Shown here one piece after another: positions 40,239 to 48,671 of a stretch of DNA of 64,000 nucleotides. The notes under the pieces were generated by a model, which saw only the letters and a list, made by a program, of their open reading frames with translations, had not been told where the DNA came from and ran no database searches. This DNA is from Prolixibacteraceae bacterium. GTDB taxonomy: Bacteria > Bacteroidota > Bacteroidia > Bacteroidales > Prolixibacteraceae. The translations under genes were made by a program, and so were the position numbers. Location: NCBI GenBank assembly GCA_019163175.1, contig JAFLKN010000001.1:62001-126000 (forward strand). The letters run 5' to 3'. The stretch's first letter is position 1. The number at the start of each line of letters is the position of its first letter.

Positions 40239-43143
40239 AGCCAATTGTAATTGTTACTTTAGTTCCCAAATCTGAGCTGACTGTATCAAAATGTATGTTA
40301 TACCCCAATTCATTCAGGAGTTTTATTCTATTTAAAGTTAGTTCTTTGCCCCTTGAGGTATATAATAGGTTTGAGCGACGAATCATTTCTCCGACTTTTT
40401 TTATGCCAATTCCATCATCGGCTATTTCAATATTCAAATGGTTTTTTGCAGTACGTGTAATAGAAACTCTCAACATCCCTTTGTCCTTTTTTTGGAGCAG
40501 TCCGTGTCTGATGGCATTTTCAACAAAGGGCTGTATTAACATGGGTGGTAATAATTGATGAAGTGGATCAATTTCCGGACTAATAAAAATCTCGTAATCA
40601 AATTTATCCGGATAAATTAGCTGCTGAAACTGGATGTAGTTGTGAATTACTTCCAGCGCATTTTGTAAAGGGAGCTCGCTTTTTCTCAAATCGTTGGATT
40701 TGGAGATGCTGGTTGAGATGGAAGATTCGAGAAATCCCCTTACTAAATTCGACATTTTCACCAGATATTCGTTGGCTTTTTCAATGTTTGCTGTAATAAT
40801 CATCGACTGTAGCGAAGCCATTACATTGAATATGAAATGAGGGTTCATTTGCGAAAGTATGGCCTGCAACTGAAACATTTTGGCCTGTTTGTTCACCTGA
40901 AGCATTCTCATGCGAGTTTGGTACAGCATGGATATGGAAAATAATACCAGCAACGAAACTAGTCCAAGAAGGGTGGGGAAGAACCAGTCCTGTTTCCAGA
41001 TAGCGAGATTCACCACTAAAGGCATTGCTGTAATGGCTTCTGCGTTTGGAAGACCAAGGATCCGGACTCTTACCTGAATCTGCGATTCGCCATCTTGTAA
41101 ATCTGTTAATACTGCGTAATCTTCTTCCTGCCAAGGCGACCAGTCGCGTTTCTGGCCTTCAATCTTCCATGAATATTGTGCTGATTTTGGTCGGTTAAAA
41201 CAAATAGCTTCGAATTGAACGATAGCTGTCCGATCGTTTTTGGGTAAACTGATTTCTTTTTGATCGAAAGGCAAGCGCTGGCCGTCAAAATGAGATATCC
41301 GTACATTGACGGAATAGTTTTTTAAATCGAGTTTTTTGGGTTCAAGCTTTACCACTTCAGTGCTTGTTGTCATCCAAATATTCCCTTTTGAGTCGGTTAA
41401 TGCACCATTTTGCCCAGGGTCGATGCCTAGAAATCCATTATTTTCATTGAAGAAATACAATTCGACAGCTCCTGAACGATTAAATTTTTTCAAGTCCATC
41501 AGGTAAACACCTGTAGATTGGCTAAATACCAGCCAGGTACTGTCAATTGCCGTTACAAAGTTTACACTTCCTGAAATTTCTTCCTGTTCTATTTTCCTGA
41601 CGGTATCCGATTTCGAATCGTACCACAACAGACCATGAGTTCCACCAAACCAAGTGCGGCCATTAGTCGTGGTGAAAATTGACAAAACACCGTCTGAAGG
41701 CAGTTTCCCATTGTCGCGGTTGTAATTGGTTACAGTTTTTGTATCCCAGTTGTAGCGGCAAAGTCCGGAGAAGCCACCCATCCAGATATAACCTGAATGA
41801 TCTTTCTCAAACGAAGAAATATATCCCTTAAATTCCATTCCATCGCTTTCTCCAATTGTTCTGACAAGTTGATGGTCTTTGTTATAAACTTCAACATACT
41901 TGCGGGAGCCGCCATATAAAAGATCCTTTTCCTTGTCGTAAAAGGTGGCAAGGCAAGGATCTCTCCTAATGGCACCAAATGATTTTCCATCGGTATAAAA
42001 AATACCATAGTTATTGGGAAAATAAAGTATTCCACGTTTGTCAACCTGTGGCTGAAAATAGAAGTTTATGGCATATTCTCTCAACATTTCGGCAGAATAA
42101 TGCTTTAACGAGTTGCCATCAAATTTATTTAGTCCATAGTTGTAGGAAGCAAACCAGAGGTTATGATCTAAATCTTCGACCATCGACCAAATTACCGGAA
42201 GAAATTCACGCTTGTACGTCTCGAACCCTCCTGAAAATATTTGTAAAAGACCTTCTTCGGTGGCTAACCACAAATGATTATCTTTATCAACCAGACAATT
42301 TGTGATTTCAATGCTGGTAATTTCATTTTTGATTAATTCTTTTTGATTCAGGTTTATTATTGTATTGTGAATAGGATCATGGAATGTATAGTTCCCCTTT
42401 ACACGGCTACTCATCATCGAATCAGCAGTGTAGGTTCCGATATAAACTAGTTTACTTTTCTGATACTCCCAGAAACGCAAAATGTCGTGGGTATCATGTT
42501 CATACACAAGTATGGTCGAATCATTGCGAACAAGTCCAAATTCGTTTTCACAACTTAATAAATGACGTATTTTATTGTTTTTTAATTCATAGATATCTTT
42601 GAGGTTTGCAACAATAAACGAGTTTTCTTTCTTACAATATTCGAACAAAAGACCACCATTTTTATTAGGCAGAATATCGGTTTTGTCGATATATTTTTCG
42701 TTTTCGAAATAACCAAGCATATTTTTTTTGTTGTGATCCATACCTGCATACCAGATTTTTCCGTCAGGCGTTGGCGATATTTCTATATACACCTGATCCT
42801 TATGAGGATAAGATGTTATTTTACTCCCATTAAAACAAGCCAACCCATCTCTGGTGCTTATCCAAATATTACCCGCCTTATCTTCTGCCAGATCTTGAAT
42901 ATAACTGCTAACTAATCCATCTTTTTCCTTATAGCTGACAATTTTTTCTCCATTAAAGCAGTTTAATCCCTCTTTTGTGCCAACCCAAATGTATCCCCGG
43001 CTATCCTGAATTATACACATGGCCTGCATTTGAGACAAACCATCGCGCAGGGTATATTGCTTGTAAGGCGGGTAAGTATTTTGTCCGGTCACAAGGATAG
43101 ACAGAAAGCAGAAAAAAGGAAAAAGGAAAAGCCGGAATACCAT
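40225..43143 (-). CDS. Large propeller-type sensor histidine kinase
   Basis: A 972-residue membrane sensor. A signal peptide (residues 1-20) precedes a large periplasmic region of two-component regulator propeller repeats (R-D-G-L-S-Q, D-S-R-G-Y-I-W-V-G-T, D-K-A-G-N-I-W-I-S-T and similar, to about residue 620). A Y_Y_Y domain follows (C-F-N-R-P-K-S-A-Q-Y-S-W-K-I-E-G, about 625-710), then one membrane segment (about 720-745) and a LytS-type kinase with H769 in M-N-P-H-F-I-F-N, F-V-E-N-A-I-R-H-G and D-D-G-I-G-I. Unlike SusR-like hybrid regulators, there is no receiver or AraC domain in the same chain; the regulator is the separate LytTR gene that overlaps it by 14 bp. The ligand is unknown. Confidence 0.92.
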   Translation of the reverse strand: MVFRLFLFPFFCFLSILVTGQNTYPPYKQYTLRDGLSQMQAMCIIQDSRGYIWVGTKEGLNCFNGEKIVSYKEKDGLVSSYIQDLAEDKAGNIWISTRDGLACFNGSKITSYPHKDQVYIEISPTPDGKIWYAGMDHNKKNMLGYFENEKYIDKTDILPNKNGGLLFEYCKKENSFIVANLKDIYELKNNKIRHLLSCENEFGLVRNDSTILVYEHDTHDILRFWEYQKSKLVYIGTYTADSMMSSRVKGNYTFHDPIHNTIINLNQKELIKNEITSIEITNCLVDKDNHLWLATEEGLLQIFSGGFETYKREFLPVIWSMVEDLDHNLWFASYNYGLNKFDGNSLKHYSAEMLREYAINFYFQPQVDKRGILYFPNNYGIFYTDGKSFGAIRRDPCLATFYDKEKDLLYGGSRKYVEVYNKDHQLVRTIGESDGMEFKGYISSFEKDHSGYIWMGGFSGLCRYNWDTKTVTNYNRDNGKLPSDGVLSIFTTTNGRTWFGGTHGLLWYDSKSDTVRKIEQEEISGSVNFVTAIDSTWLVFSQSTGVYLMDLKKFNRSGAVELYFFNENNGFLGIDPGQNGALTDSKGNIWMTTSTEVVKLEPKKLDLKNYSVNVRISHFDGQRLPFDQKEISLPKNDRTAIVQFEAICFNRPKSAQYSWKIEGQKRDWSPWQEEDYAVLTDLQDGESQIQVRVRILGLPNAEAITAMPLVVNLAIWKQDWFFPTLLGLVSLLVLFSISMLYQTRMRMLQVNKQAKMFQLQAILSQMNPHFIFNVMASLQSMIITANIEKANEYLVKMSNLVRGFLESSISTSISKSNDLRKSELPLQNALEVIHNYIQFQQLIYPDKFDYEIFISPEIDPLHQLLPPMLIQPFVENAIRHGLLQKKDKGMLRVSITRTAKNHLNIEIADDGIGIKKVGEMIRRSNLLYTSRGKELTLNRIKLLNELGYNIHFDTVSSDLGTKVTITIGYDEK

Positions 43144-43353
43144 AAAACAGATATTTTCTGACCCTTAAAAATAGGTTTTTATTGAAGATAAAAATCGGCC
43201 TATTCAAAAAAAATGCAATAAACTATTTTCTGGTTCATTCCGTCAAATGCACCTTTTGTTACACCGATTTGGCAGTTGGTTACAACTGTGAATTTGACAT
43301 TTCTATAAATCATATATTCATAGTTTGAAAATAAAACCAGATTAGAAAACAGG

Positions 43354-43788
43354 ATGAGAACAAAACAAATAATCAGATACGTAGGGATATTGGCCTTCTT
43401 AGTTATGGCAATCGCTTGTGCAGAAGAGGTAGTTTTGGTATTTGATGCCAGTTTGAAAATAACAGTTCTTGATGTGGACAATAAGCCAGTTGAAGGTGCA
43501 AAAATCAGTTTTTCCATAGTTCTCGACGGTGAAGAATTGACTGACAATACTCGGGAAGAATTTTCGGATTCAAAAGGTGAATATTGGCTGAGTATTCACG
43601 ATGAAAACCTGGATACACGTTACCACCGTGAAAAACCGATAGTTCTCAGCGATCGTGAAAAGTATATCCAAAGTGACCATTCCTACCAAATAAAAACAAT
43701 GAAAACAGGCTATCTGGCTGCGGAAGAAACTATTGTCCTGAAAAATGGCGATTCGAAGGAGATGACGGTAAGGTTGCTGAAAAAGTAG
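43354..43788 (+). CDS. Lipoprotein with carboxypeptidase-regulatory-like domain
   Basis: A 144-residue protein with an SPII signal (hydrophobic residues 9-20, lipobox A-I-A-C near residue 22). The mature part is a single Ig-like carboxypeptidase-regulatory-like domain: L-K-I-T-V-L-D-V-D-N-K-P-V-E-G-A-K-I-S near residue 34, F-S-D-S-K-G-E-Y-W-L-S near 69, and a closing M-T-V-R-L-L. Such stand-alone domains bind or stabilise surface proteins; no enzyme is fused. It is divergent from the propeller kinase (210-bp gap) and begins the accessory block of exported proteins. Confidence 0.78.
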   Translation: MRTKQIIRYVGILAFLVMAIACAEEVVLVFDASLKITVLDVDNKPVEGAKISFSIVLDGEELTDNTREEFSDSKGEYWLSIHDENLDTRYHREKPIVLSDREKYIQSDHSYQIKTMKTGYLAAEETIVLKNGDSKEMTVRLLKK

Positions 43789-43908
43789 AGTTATAATGAC
43801 GATATATTAATTTTAATGAAAATATACATAGTGTAAATTAGGCATTCCAAAAAATGTCTTTCGGAGCATCCCGAAAATCCGATGAAGAGTAGGGGAAAAA
43901 AGCATAAC

Positions 43909-44541
43909 ATGAAAAGAAAATGGGTTAATCGTTTGATTGTTACACTAATTCCACTTTTTATTTTTACCGTGGAAGCTTTTTCGCAGAGTTTGAAACTGCC
44001 TGAAAACAAGCACTCCAATAATTTTAGCTATGAAAGACTTCAGCCTTATTTGAATAGAAAAATTGGGTACAATCTGGGTTGGAATTCAACAACTTTCACA
44101 AATCCTGTGTTCGCTAAAAATATTGCAGATGGGGTATTAAAGAATAAAATTGGAATCGATTTTTTTGTACGACAGTATCACTGGTCTTGTTTATTTACTG
44201 ATTATGATTTTTCACTTAGCACTTTTGAAAATAATCAATCAACCAGTTTTACACAATATGCCGGGAAATTTTCAATATCAGCAATTTTATTGCCTGTATC
44301 CAAATTTTTCTTGCCTTATGCGGGTGTTGGTTATCAACTGTCAGTTTTGGGTATTCCTGATGATAACGAGAATAGCAGTGACATTTTAATTGCTAGTTCA
44401 AATACCTCTTGTTTCTTTTGGAAATCAGGGGCTCAAAGTTTTATAACCAATAAATTTTCTATTCATTTCGAATATTCTCAATCAATTATCACAAAAAAAA
44501 CAACAAATTCAATTGGGATAGGAGTTGGAATTTACTATTAA
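43909..44541 (+). CDS. Hypothetical outer-membrane beta-barrel protein
   Basis: A 210-residue protein from the ATG at 43909 (M-K-R-K-W-V-N-R-L-I-V); the frame opens at 43882 but the shorter start gives a good signal peptide cut near A-F-S-Q. The mature part has alternating strands rich in aromatic residues (I-G-Y-N-L-G-W-N-S, F-L-P-Y-A-G-V-G-Y near residue 133, S-I-G-I-G-V-G-I-Y-Y at the end), and an aromatic C-terminal residue is typical of outer-membrane barrels. No specific family is recognised. It is 17 bp before the large lipoprotein gene, so the two are probably cotranscribed. Confidence 0.72.
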   Translation: MKRKWVNRLIVTLIPLFIFTVEAFSQSLKLPENKHSNNFSYERLQPYLNRKIGYNLGWNSTTFTNPVFAKNIADGVLKNKIGIDFFVRQYHWSCLFTDYDFSLSTFENNQSTSFTQYAGKFSISAILLPVSKFFLPYAGVGYQLSVLGIPDDNENSSDILIASSNTSCFFWKSGAQSFITNKFSIHFEYSQSIITKKTTNSIGIGVGIYY

Positions 44542-44558
44542 GAAATAAACCAGATAAG

Positions 44559-46706
44559 ATGAAAAGAAAAATTAAGAATATACTATGCTATTTTATAGCA
44601 ATATTAATTTCAGGTTGTGTAACTTATAAACCCGATTCTAGGGGCATATCCCATCCTGATTATAATCAGCGGGTCAGCATTACCAGCCCTCACTATGATA
44701 AAGTTTTAACACCGATTGGAGTGGCAAGTATAACAGCTTCAACGCTTAGTGCCGGTTATGCTGGTTATAATTCTAATTTGATTCGGATAAACGATGGGGC
44801 AAACCAAACGACTTCAAAAATTGGAAACGCCCTTATTGGTGCAACTGTTGGTTTTGGAGCGTCGTACATTGTAAATAGGTTGCTGGGATGGGGAAAAACA
44901 AAACCTGCAAATGACCCCGAACAGTGGTTGAAAAAAGCAAATAGAAGCTACTCACTTATTTCTTATTCTGACGATTTATTTGCAATTCCAAAGAATGCTG
45001 ATGAAAAGTATCAAATAAAGAATCTCGAAGATGCCAATCAGTTTGTCACAATCTTTAGACCAAGCAGATTTGAAGATGATGTTTTTAAGTCAGGAATTGA
45101 AAACCTTACTCGTAACGATTTGCCAAATTTGATTCGTCTATTCCCAAACACAAAATCGAATGGTATTGCAAAGGATAAATATATTAGAACCTCACCGAAT
45201 TATGATGAGATTGTTGCTGCGTCGATAAAGTATTCAGATTTGAATCAAAACTATGAAGAAGATTTTTTAACCCGTATAAGTCAATGCGACCATGCTATTG
45301 ACTTTAAGAAAAGATATGAAGGCTCAGTTAATTTTGAAAGAGCTTATTTGAATGCTTATAAAACAGATAATCAGACAAAATCAAGCTACATTAACCTAAA
45401 CATCAATTACAACAGCTATCAATATGTCCCAATTGAAAAGCTGAGAAATGAGTTTTCAACCATTCAAAAAAATTTCGTCAAATGTCAATATATGCTCGAT
45501 AATAGCGCATCTCCCATTAATCTGGTAGATATATTTTCGAGTTTTAAACCATTAACCTTCCCTGAGAAAGAACATGACTTCCTTGAAGCATTTATGGATA
45601 AGTTAGACAAATCGATGCCTGATGGAAATGAAATAATTTGGAACCTGAAACTATTGTCGAATAAAGAATATTATCCTGAGATTGAAATCGAGCCATCTGA
45701 AATAGAAAAGGTGATCAGTGAAAAGCTCCAAAGCGAAGTTGCTTCACATGTAAAAATATCAAGATCGAGTTACATTGGCAGTAAAAATCCGGAATGGGAA
45801 AAGTGGAAAGAGAATGACAATTACACAGCAGCCCTAGTCGGCAGTGAGGATGCCGCCTACATATTGTATGGAGTCATTCATAACGACAGCAAATACAATT
45901 TACCTATAGAAGTCGTTGGAGCCGGACATTTGGTTTCAAAAACTGACGTACAGGGGACAGGCTCAATCTCAAACTTTCTGGTTAATGCTTTTAAATTTTT
46001 AGGCCAGGGAGCATTTAATGACCTGGTAACATTCGATCATGGGATTCAAACTTCCTCCTTTTATATGAATCCAATACCCTCAATGAGCCAGCAGGAATAT
46101 GCAATTCGGTTGAATTTTCATGGCGCTTGGGTACAAAAAGGAGTAAATCTGTTTGATACCTTTAAAGGTAAGATCGAACCCAACCTAATTGATATTGATA
46201 TTAGAACAAAACATACATCTTTCAACCCATCCAGCAGTATTTATCAATTGCAGGAAGAAAATTTAAAGTTTGCACATAACGGACTTCCTGATATCCCTTT
46301 ACAGGACAATTGGAGAGGCGAGGAAGTTAAAGATGAGAAATGGAGAGAGGACTGGAGAAAAATTCGGGAAGCAAACGCAAGAGCAAGAGAAGCAGTGCAC
46401 CGTAGAATTCAGGCTGCAAAAGCCAGTGGATCATGCTATGAATCAATTGGTCAGGAAAATGTTGAACTAAATTCTGATATTAGCATTACCGGCTATAAGA
46501 TTAAATGTAAAACAAATAACAATGAAGAAATTGTGATGTACTTGAACGAGGATGTTATAGACAGAATAGAATCAGTATTTAATTATTACAATCGAGCAGG
46601 ATGGTACGTTTATAAAAGCGCACTGATAGGTAGCAATTCATCAAGAATAGGTGGTAGTGATGACGATTTAAGCGAAGTATTAAATAATCTATGTGGTTGT
46701 TATTGA
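44559..46706 (+). CDS. Large hypothetical lipoprotein
   Basis: A 715-residue protein with an SPII signal (lipobox I-S-G-C near residue 20). Residues 52-115 hold two glycine/alanine-rich hydrophobic stretches (V-A-S-I-T-A-S-T-L-S-A-G-Y-A-G-Y and A-L-I-G-A-T-V-G-F-G-A-S-Y-I), which look like glycine-zipper segments. The remainder is helical and acidic with no repeat. Near residue 425 a strand-rich part reads A-A-L-V-G-S-E-D-A-A-Y-I-L-Y-G-V. I recognise no family. It lies 17 bp after a barrel-protein gene, so the two may form an envelope complex, but this rests on position only. Confidence 0.72.
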   Translation: MKRKIKNILCYFIAILISGCVTYKPDSRGISHPDYNQRVSITSPHYDKVLTPIGVASITASTLSAGYAGYNSNLIRINDGANQTTSKIGNALIGATVGFGASYIVNRLLGWGKTKPANDPEQWLKKANRSYSLISYSDDLFAIPKNADEKYQIKNLEDANQFVTIFRPSRFEDDVFKSGIENLTRNDLPNLIRLFPNTKSNGIAKDKYIRTSPNYDEIVAASIKYSDLNQNYEEDFLTRISQCDHAIDFKKRYEGSVNFERAYLNAYKTDNQTKSSYINLNINYNSYQYVPIEKLRNEFSTIQKNFVKCQYMLDNSASPINLVDIFSSFKPLTFPEKEHDFLEAFMDKLDKSMPDGNEIIWNLKLLSNKEYYPEIEIEPSEIEKVISEKLQSEVASHVKISRSSYIGSKNPEWEKWKENDNYTAALVGSEDAAYILYGVIHNDSKYNLPIEVVGAGHLVSKTDVQGTGSISNFLVNAFKFLGQGAFNDLVTFDHGIQTSSFYMNPIPSMSQQEYAIRLNFHGAWVQKGVNLFDTFKGKIEPNLIDIDIRTKHTSFNPSSSIYQLQEENLKFAHNGLPDIPLQDNWRGEEVKDEKWREDWRKIREANARAREAVHRRIQAAKASGSCYESIGQENVELNSDISITGYKIKCKTNNNEEIVMYLNEDVIDRIESVFNYYNRAGWYVYKSALIGSNSSRIGGSDDDLSEVLNNLCGCY

Positions 46707-46785
46707 AAATGTGATTGTCCAAAATAAGTCAATATTTTAAAGAGTAATTAATTTATAACAGTCCACAAAAATTCACCTATACAAT

Positions 46786-47391
46786 ATGAAAATAATTTAT
46801 TATTTAATCTCAATGTTTAGTATTTTGACCATTGTTTCATGTGAGAACAAGGATAATGAACAAATTGATGAATATTTTTTTGATGAAGCCAGTTTAGGTG
46901 GTTCAAGAAATCTGGATATTGGCGATATGTTTCACGGAGGTAAAGTAGCCTACATTTTTAAACAAGGCGAACAAGGGTATATCGCCGGTGAAACACATGG
47001 AATTATTGCCTTTATTACAGATCTGCCTGCAACATATAAATGGTACAACGGCTCAAATATCATTACAGGGGCCACCCATAGCGGCATTGGTTCTGGAGAC
47101 GATAATTCTAATCTGATTTTTGCAAAGCAAGGAACCGGCAATTATGCTGCCAGTATGTGTTTGTCTTTTGATAGCGGCAATTATTCCGATTGGTATTTAC
47201 CTTCTATTGACGAGCTGCAAATACTTTATGACAATATGAATGATATTGGGGGATTCTCAAACGGCTCGTCGTATTGGAGCTCATCCGAAGTGAGTTTTGA
47301 TGGCGCGTATGGTATCAATTTTTCTACAGGCTTAAAAGTTGCATATTACAAAAATGGAAGTGCGCGCATTCGGCCAATCAGTTATTTCTAG
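46786..47391 (+). CDS. DUF1566 (Lcl C-terminal) domain lipoprotein
   Basis: A 201-residue protein with an SPII signal (lipobox I-V-S-C near residue 19). The mature part matches DUF1566: G-D-M-F-H-G-G-K-V-A-Y-I-F near residue 46, D-W-Y-L-P-S-I-D-E-L near 136, S-Y-W-S-S-S-E near 164, and a final R-I-R-P-I. Homologues include the collagen-binding Lcl adhesin of Legionella and many Bacteroidota surface lipoproteins, so a surface or adhesion role is plausible. It is 80 bp after the large lipoprotein and 111 bp before a barrel protein. Confidence 0.85.
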   Translation: MKIIYYLISMFSILTIVSCENKDNEQIDEYFFDEASLGGSRNLDIGDMFHGGKVAYIFKQGEQGYIAGETHGIIAFITDLPATYKWYNGSNIITGATHSGIGSGDDNSNLIFAKQGTGNYAASMCLSFDSGNYSDWYLPSIDELQILYDNMNDIGGFSNGSSYWSSSEVSFDGAYGINFSTGLKVAYYKNGSARIRPISYF

Positions 47392-47501
47392 CGTTACCAG
47401 AATGAAACGAAAATGACAAAGGCTACATCTTCTGACAGACAGACGAATGATTAAATCTTGACATGGAGTACCTTTGGCAATAAAAATCAAAGTATAAACA
47501 T

Positions 47502-48074
47502 ATGAAATTCATTTCGCTTTTTGCCCTTCTCTTTGCCCTGATGCCTATATGCGCATTGTCTCAACATGGCGCCAGTGTGGGTTTAAACTACAATTGGGTA
47601 AGAGACAATAATATTCTGAGCAATGAGAAGCCCATATTTGGATATCAGTTTGGGTACTCCTATAAAAAAGACCGAAAATTAGCCATGCAATATGAGCTGC
47701 TGGTAGGCTTAAAAGGATACAAGCAAGTTTTTGAAGAAAAATATGATTTCTCGAAAATTTACCTGTTGGCGCCGGTTTTGGTAAATTTTAGGATAATGCC
47801 GAAATTTTCAGTTCTTGCTGGGGCAGAACTGGGTATTTCCGATTCTGACAACGACCCGAACAGGAGTCGTTTCGATGCAGGGTTACTTTTTGGATTTGAA
47901 TGTTTTAACGTTGTGGGGTTAAAACTTTTTTCCAGATATTCCCACGGACTTTTCCCTTTGATAAACTATTACAAGTTTGATAAACTTGGCAATATACTTT
48001 CTGAACTACACGATGTAAAAAACTCAACAATAACATTTGGCATAAAATATGAAATCCCTCAGTATAAGAAATAG
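47502..48074 (+). CDS. Outer-membrane beta-barrel protein
   Basis: A 190-residue barrel: signal peptide M-K-F-I-S-L-F-A-L-L-F-A (cleavage near A-L-S-Q, residue 20), then S-V-G-L-N-Y-N-W-V and successive amphipathic strands (F-G-Y-Q-F-G-Y-S-Y, Y-E-L-L-V-G-L-K-G, F-S-V-L-A-G-A-E-L-G-I, A-G-L-L-F-G-F-E-C) as in the OMP_b-brl/PorT-like class. Its last 26 bp overlap the start of the next lipoprotein gene in another frame, so translation is probably coupled. No ligand can be suggested. Confidence 0.8.
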   Translation: MKFISLFALLFALMPICALSQHGASVGLNYNWVRDNNILSNEKPIFGYQFGYSYKKDRKLAMQYELLVGLKGYKQVFEEKYDFSKIYLLAPVLVNFRIMPKFSVLAGAELGISDSDNDPNRSRFDAGLLFGFECFNVVGLKLFSRYSHGLFPLINYYKFDKLGNILSELHDVKNSTITFGIKYEIPQYKK

Positions 48075-48639
48075 TCGTTTGAAAGTTGTATTTTTTATTG
48101 TATTCCTCCAAATTCTGGGTGGTTGTGAGTACGTAGGCGATCCAATCGATCCGCGTTTACCGATGTATTCCACCACTGGTGAAAATTTTGCCGGAGCCTA
48201 CATCAACAAGGATATATGGATGTCCGAAGTACCTTTTCTCTTCTCGAAGTCAGTACGCCCAACCTTCACCCATTTCACTTCGAACGATAGCTTGGTTCTG
48301 AAATTTTTTGGAACTTCAATCAACGATTACGATATTGAATTTCATCTAAAAAGCCTGAATATCAATAATTATTCCGAATTGCCTAAACTAAACAATCAGA
48401 AAATTACTCTCGACGGCAAACAAAATGCAGCAGCTTTGTTGAACGATTCATTGGTTTATAGTGGTGGTATGGGCCAGATATACTTTACAAACTCAGTGGC
48501 TAGCGATAGCCCATACATCATCAACGTTTCCGGCACCTTCGGGTTTCATGTTTACGATGCCGACAAGAAACAGATTGAAGTTACCTTTGGGAGGTTCGAT
48601 TTCACATTCGACAGGAAAACATTCTACACCAAAAACTAA
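48049..48639 (+). CDS. Hypothetical lipoprotein coupled to the barrel gene
   Basis: A 196-residue protein beginning inside the 3' end of the barrel gene (26-bp overlap). Its signal (hydrophobic residues 12-22, lipobox I-L-G-G-C near residue 26) marks it as a lipoprotein, which supports this start. The mature part is beta-rich (F-H-L-K-S-L-N-I-N-N-Y, V-T-F-G-R-F-D-F-T-F near the end), similar in composition to 'DUF6252-like' small lipoproteins of Bacteroidota, though I could not verify the family. Overlap with the barrel suggests the two act together in the outer membrane. Confidence 0.72.
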   Translation: MKSLSIRNSRLKVVFFIVFLQILGGCEYVGDPIDPRLPMYSTTGENFAGAYINKDIWMSEVPFLFSKSVRPTFTHFTSNDSLVLKFFGTSINDYDIEFHLKSLNINNYSELPKLNNQKITLDGKQNAAALLNDSLVYSGGMGQIYFTNSVASDSPYIINVSGTFGFHVYDADKKQIEVTFGRFDFTFDRKTFYTKN

Positions 48640-48671
48640 TCTATCAGGAAAACATTAAAAACTCAATCAAA

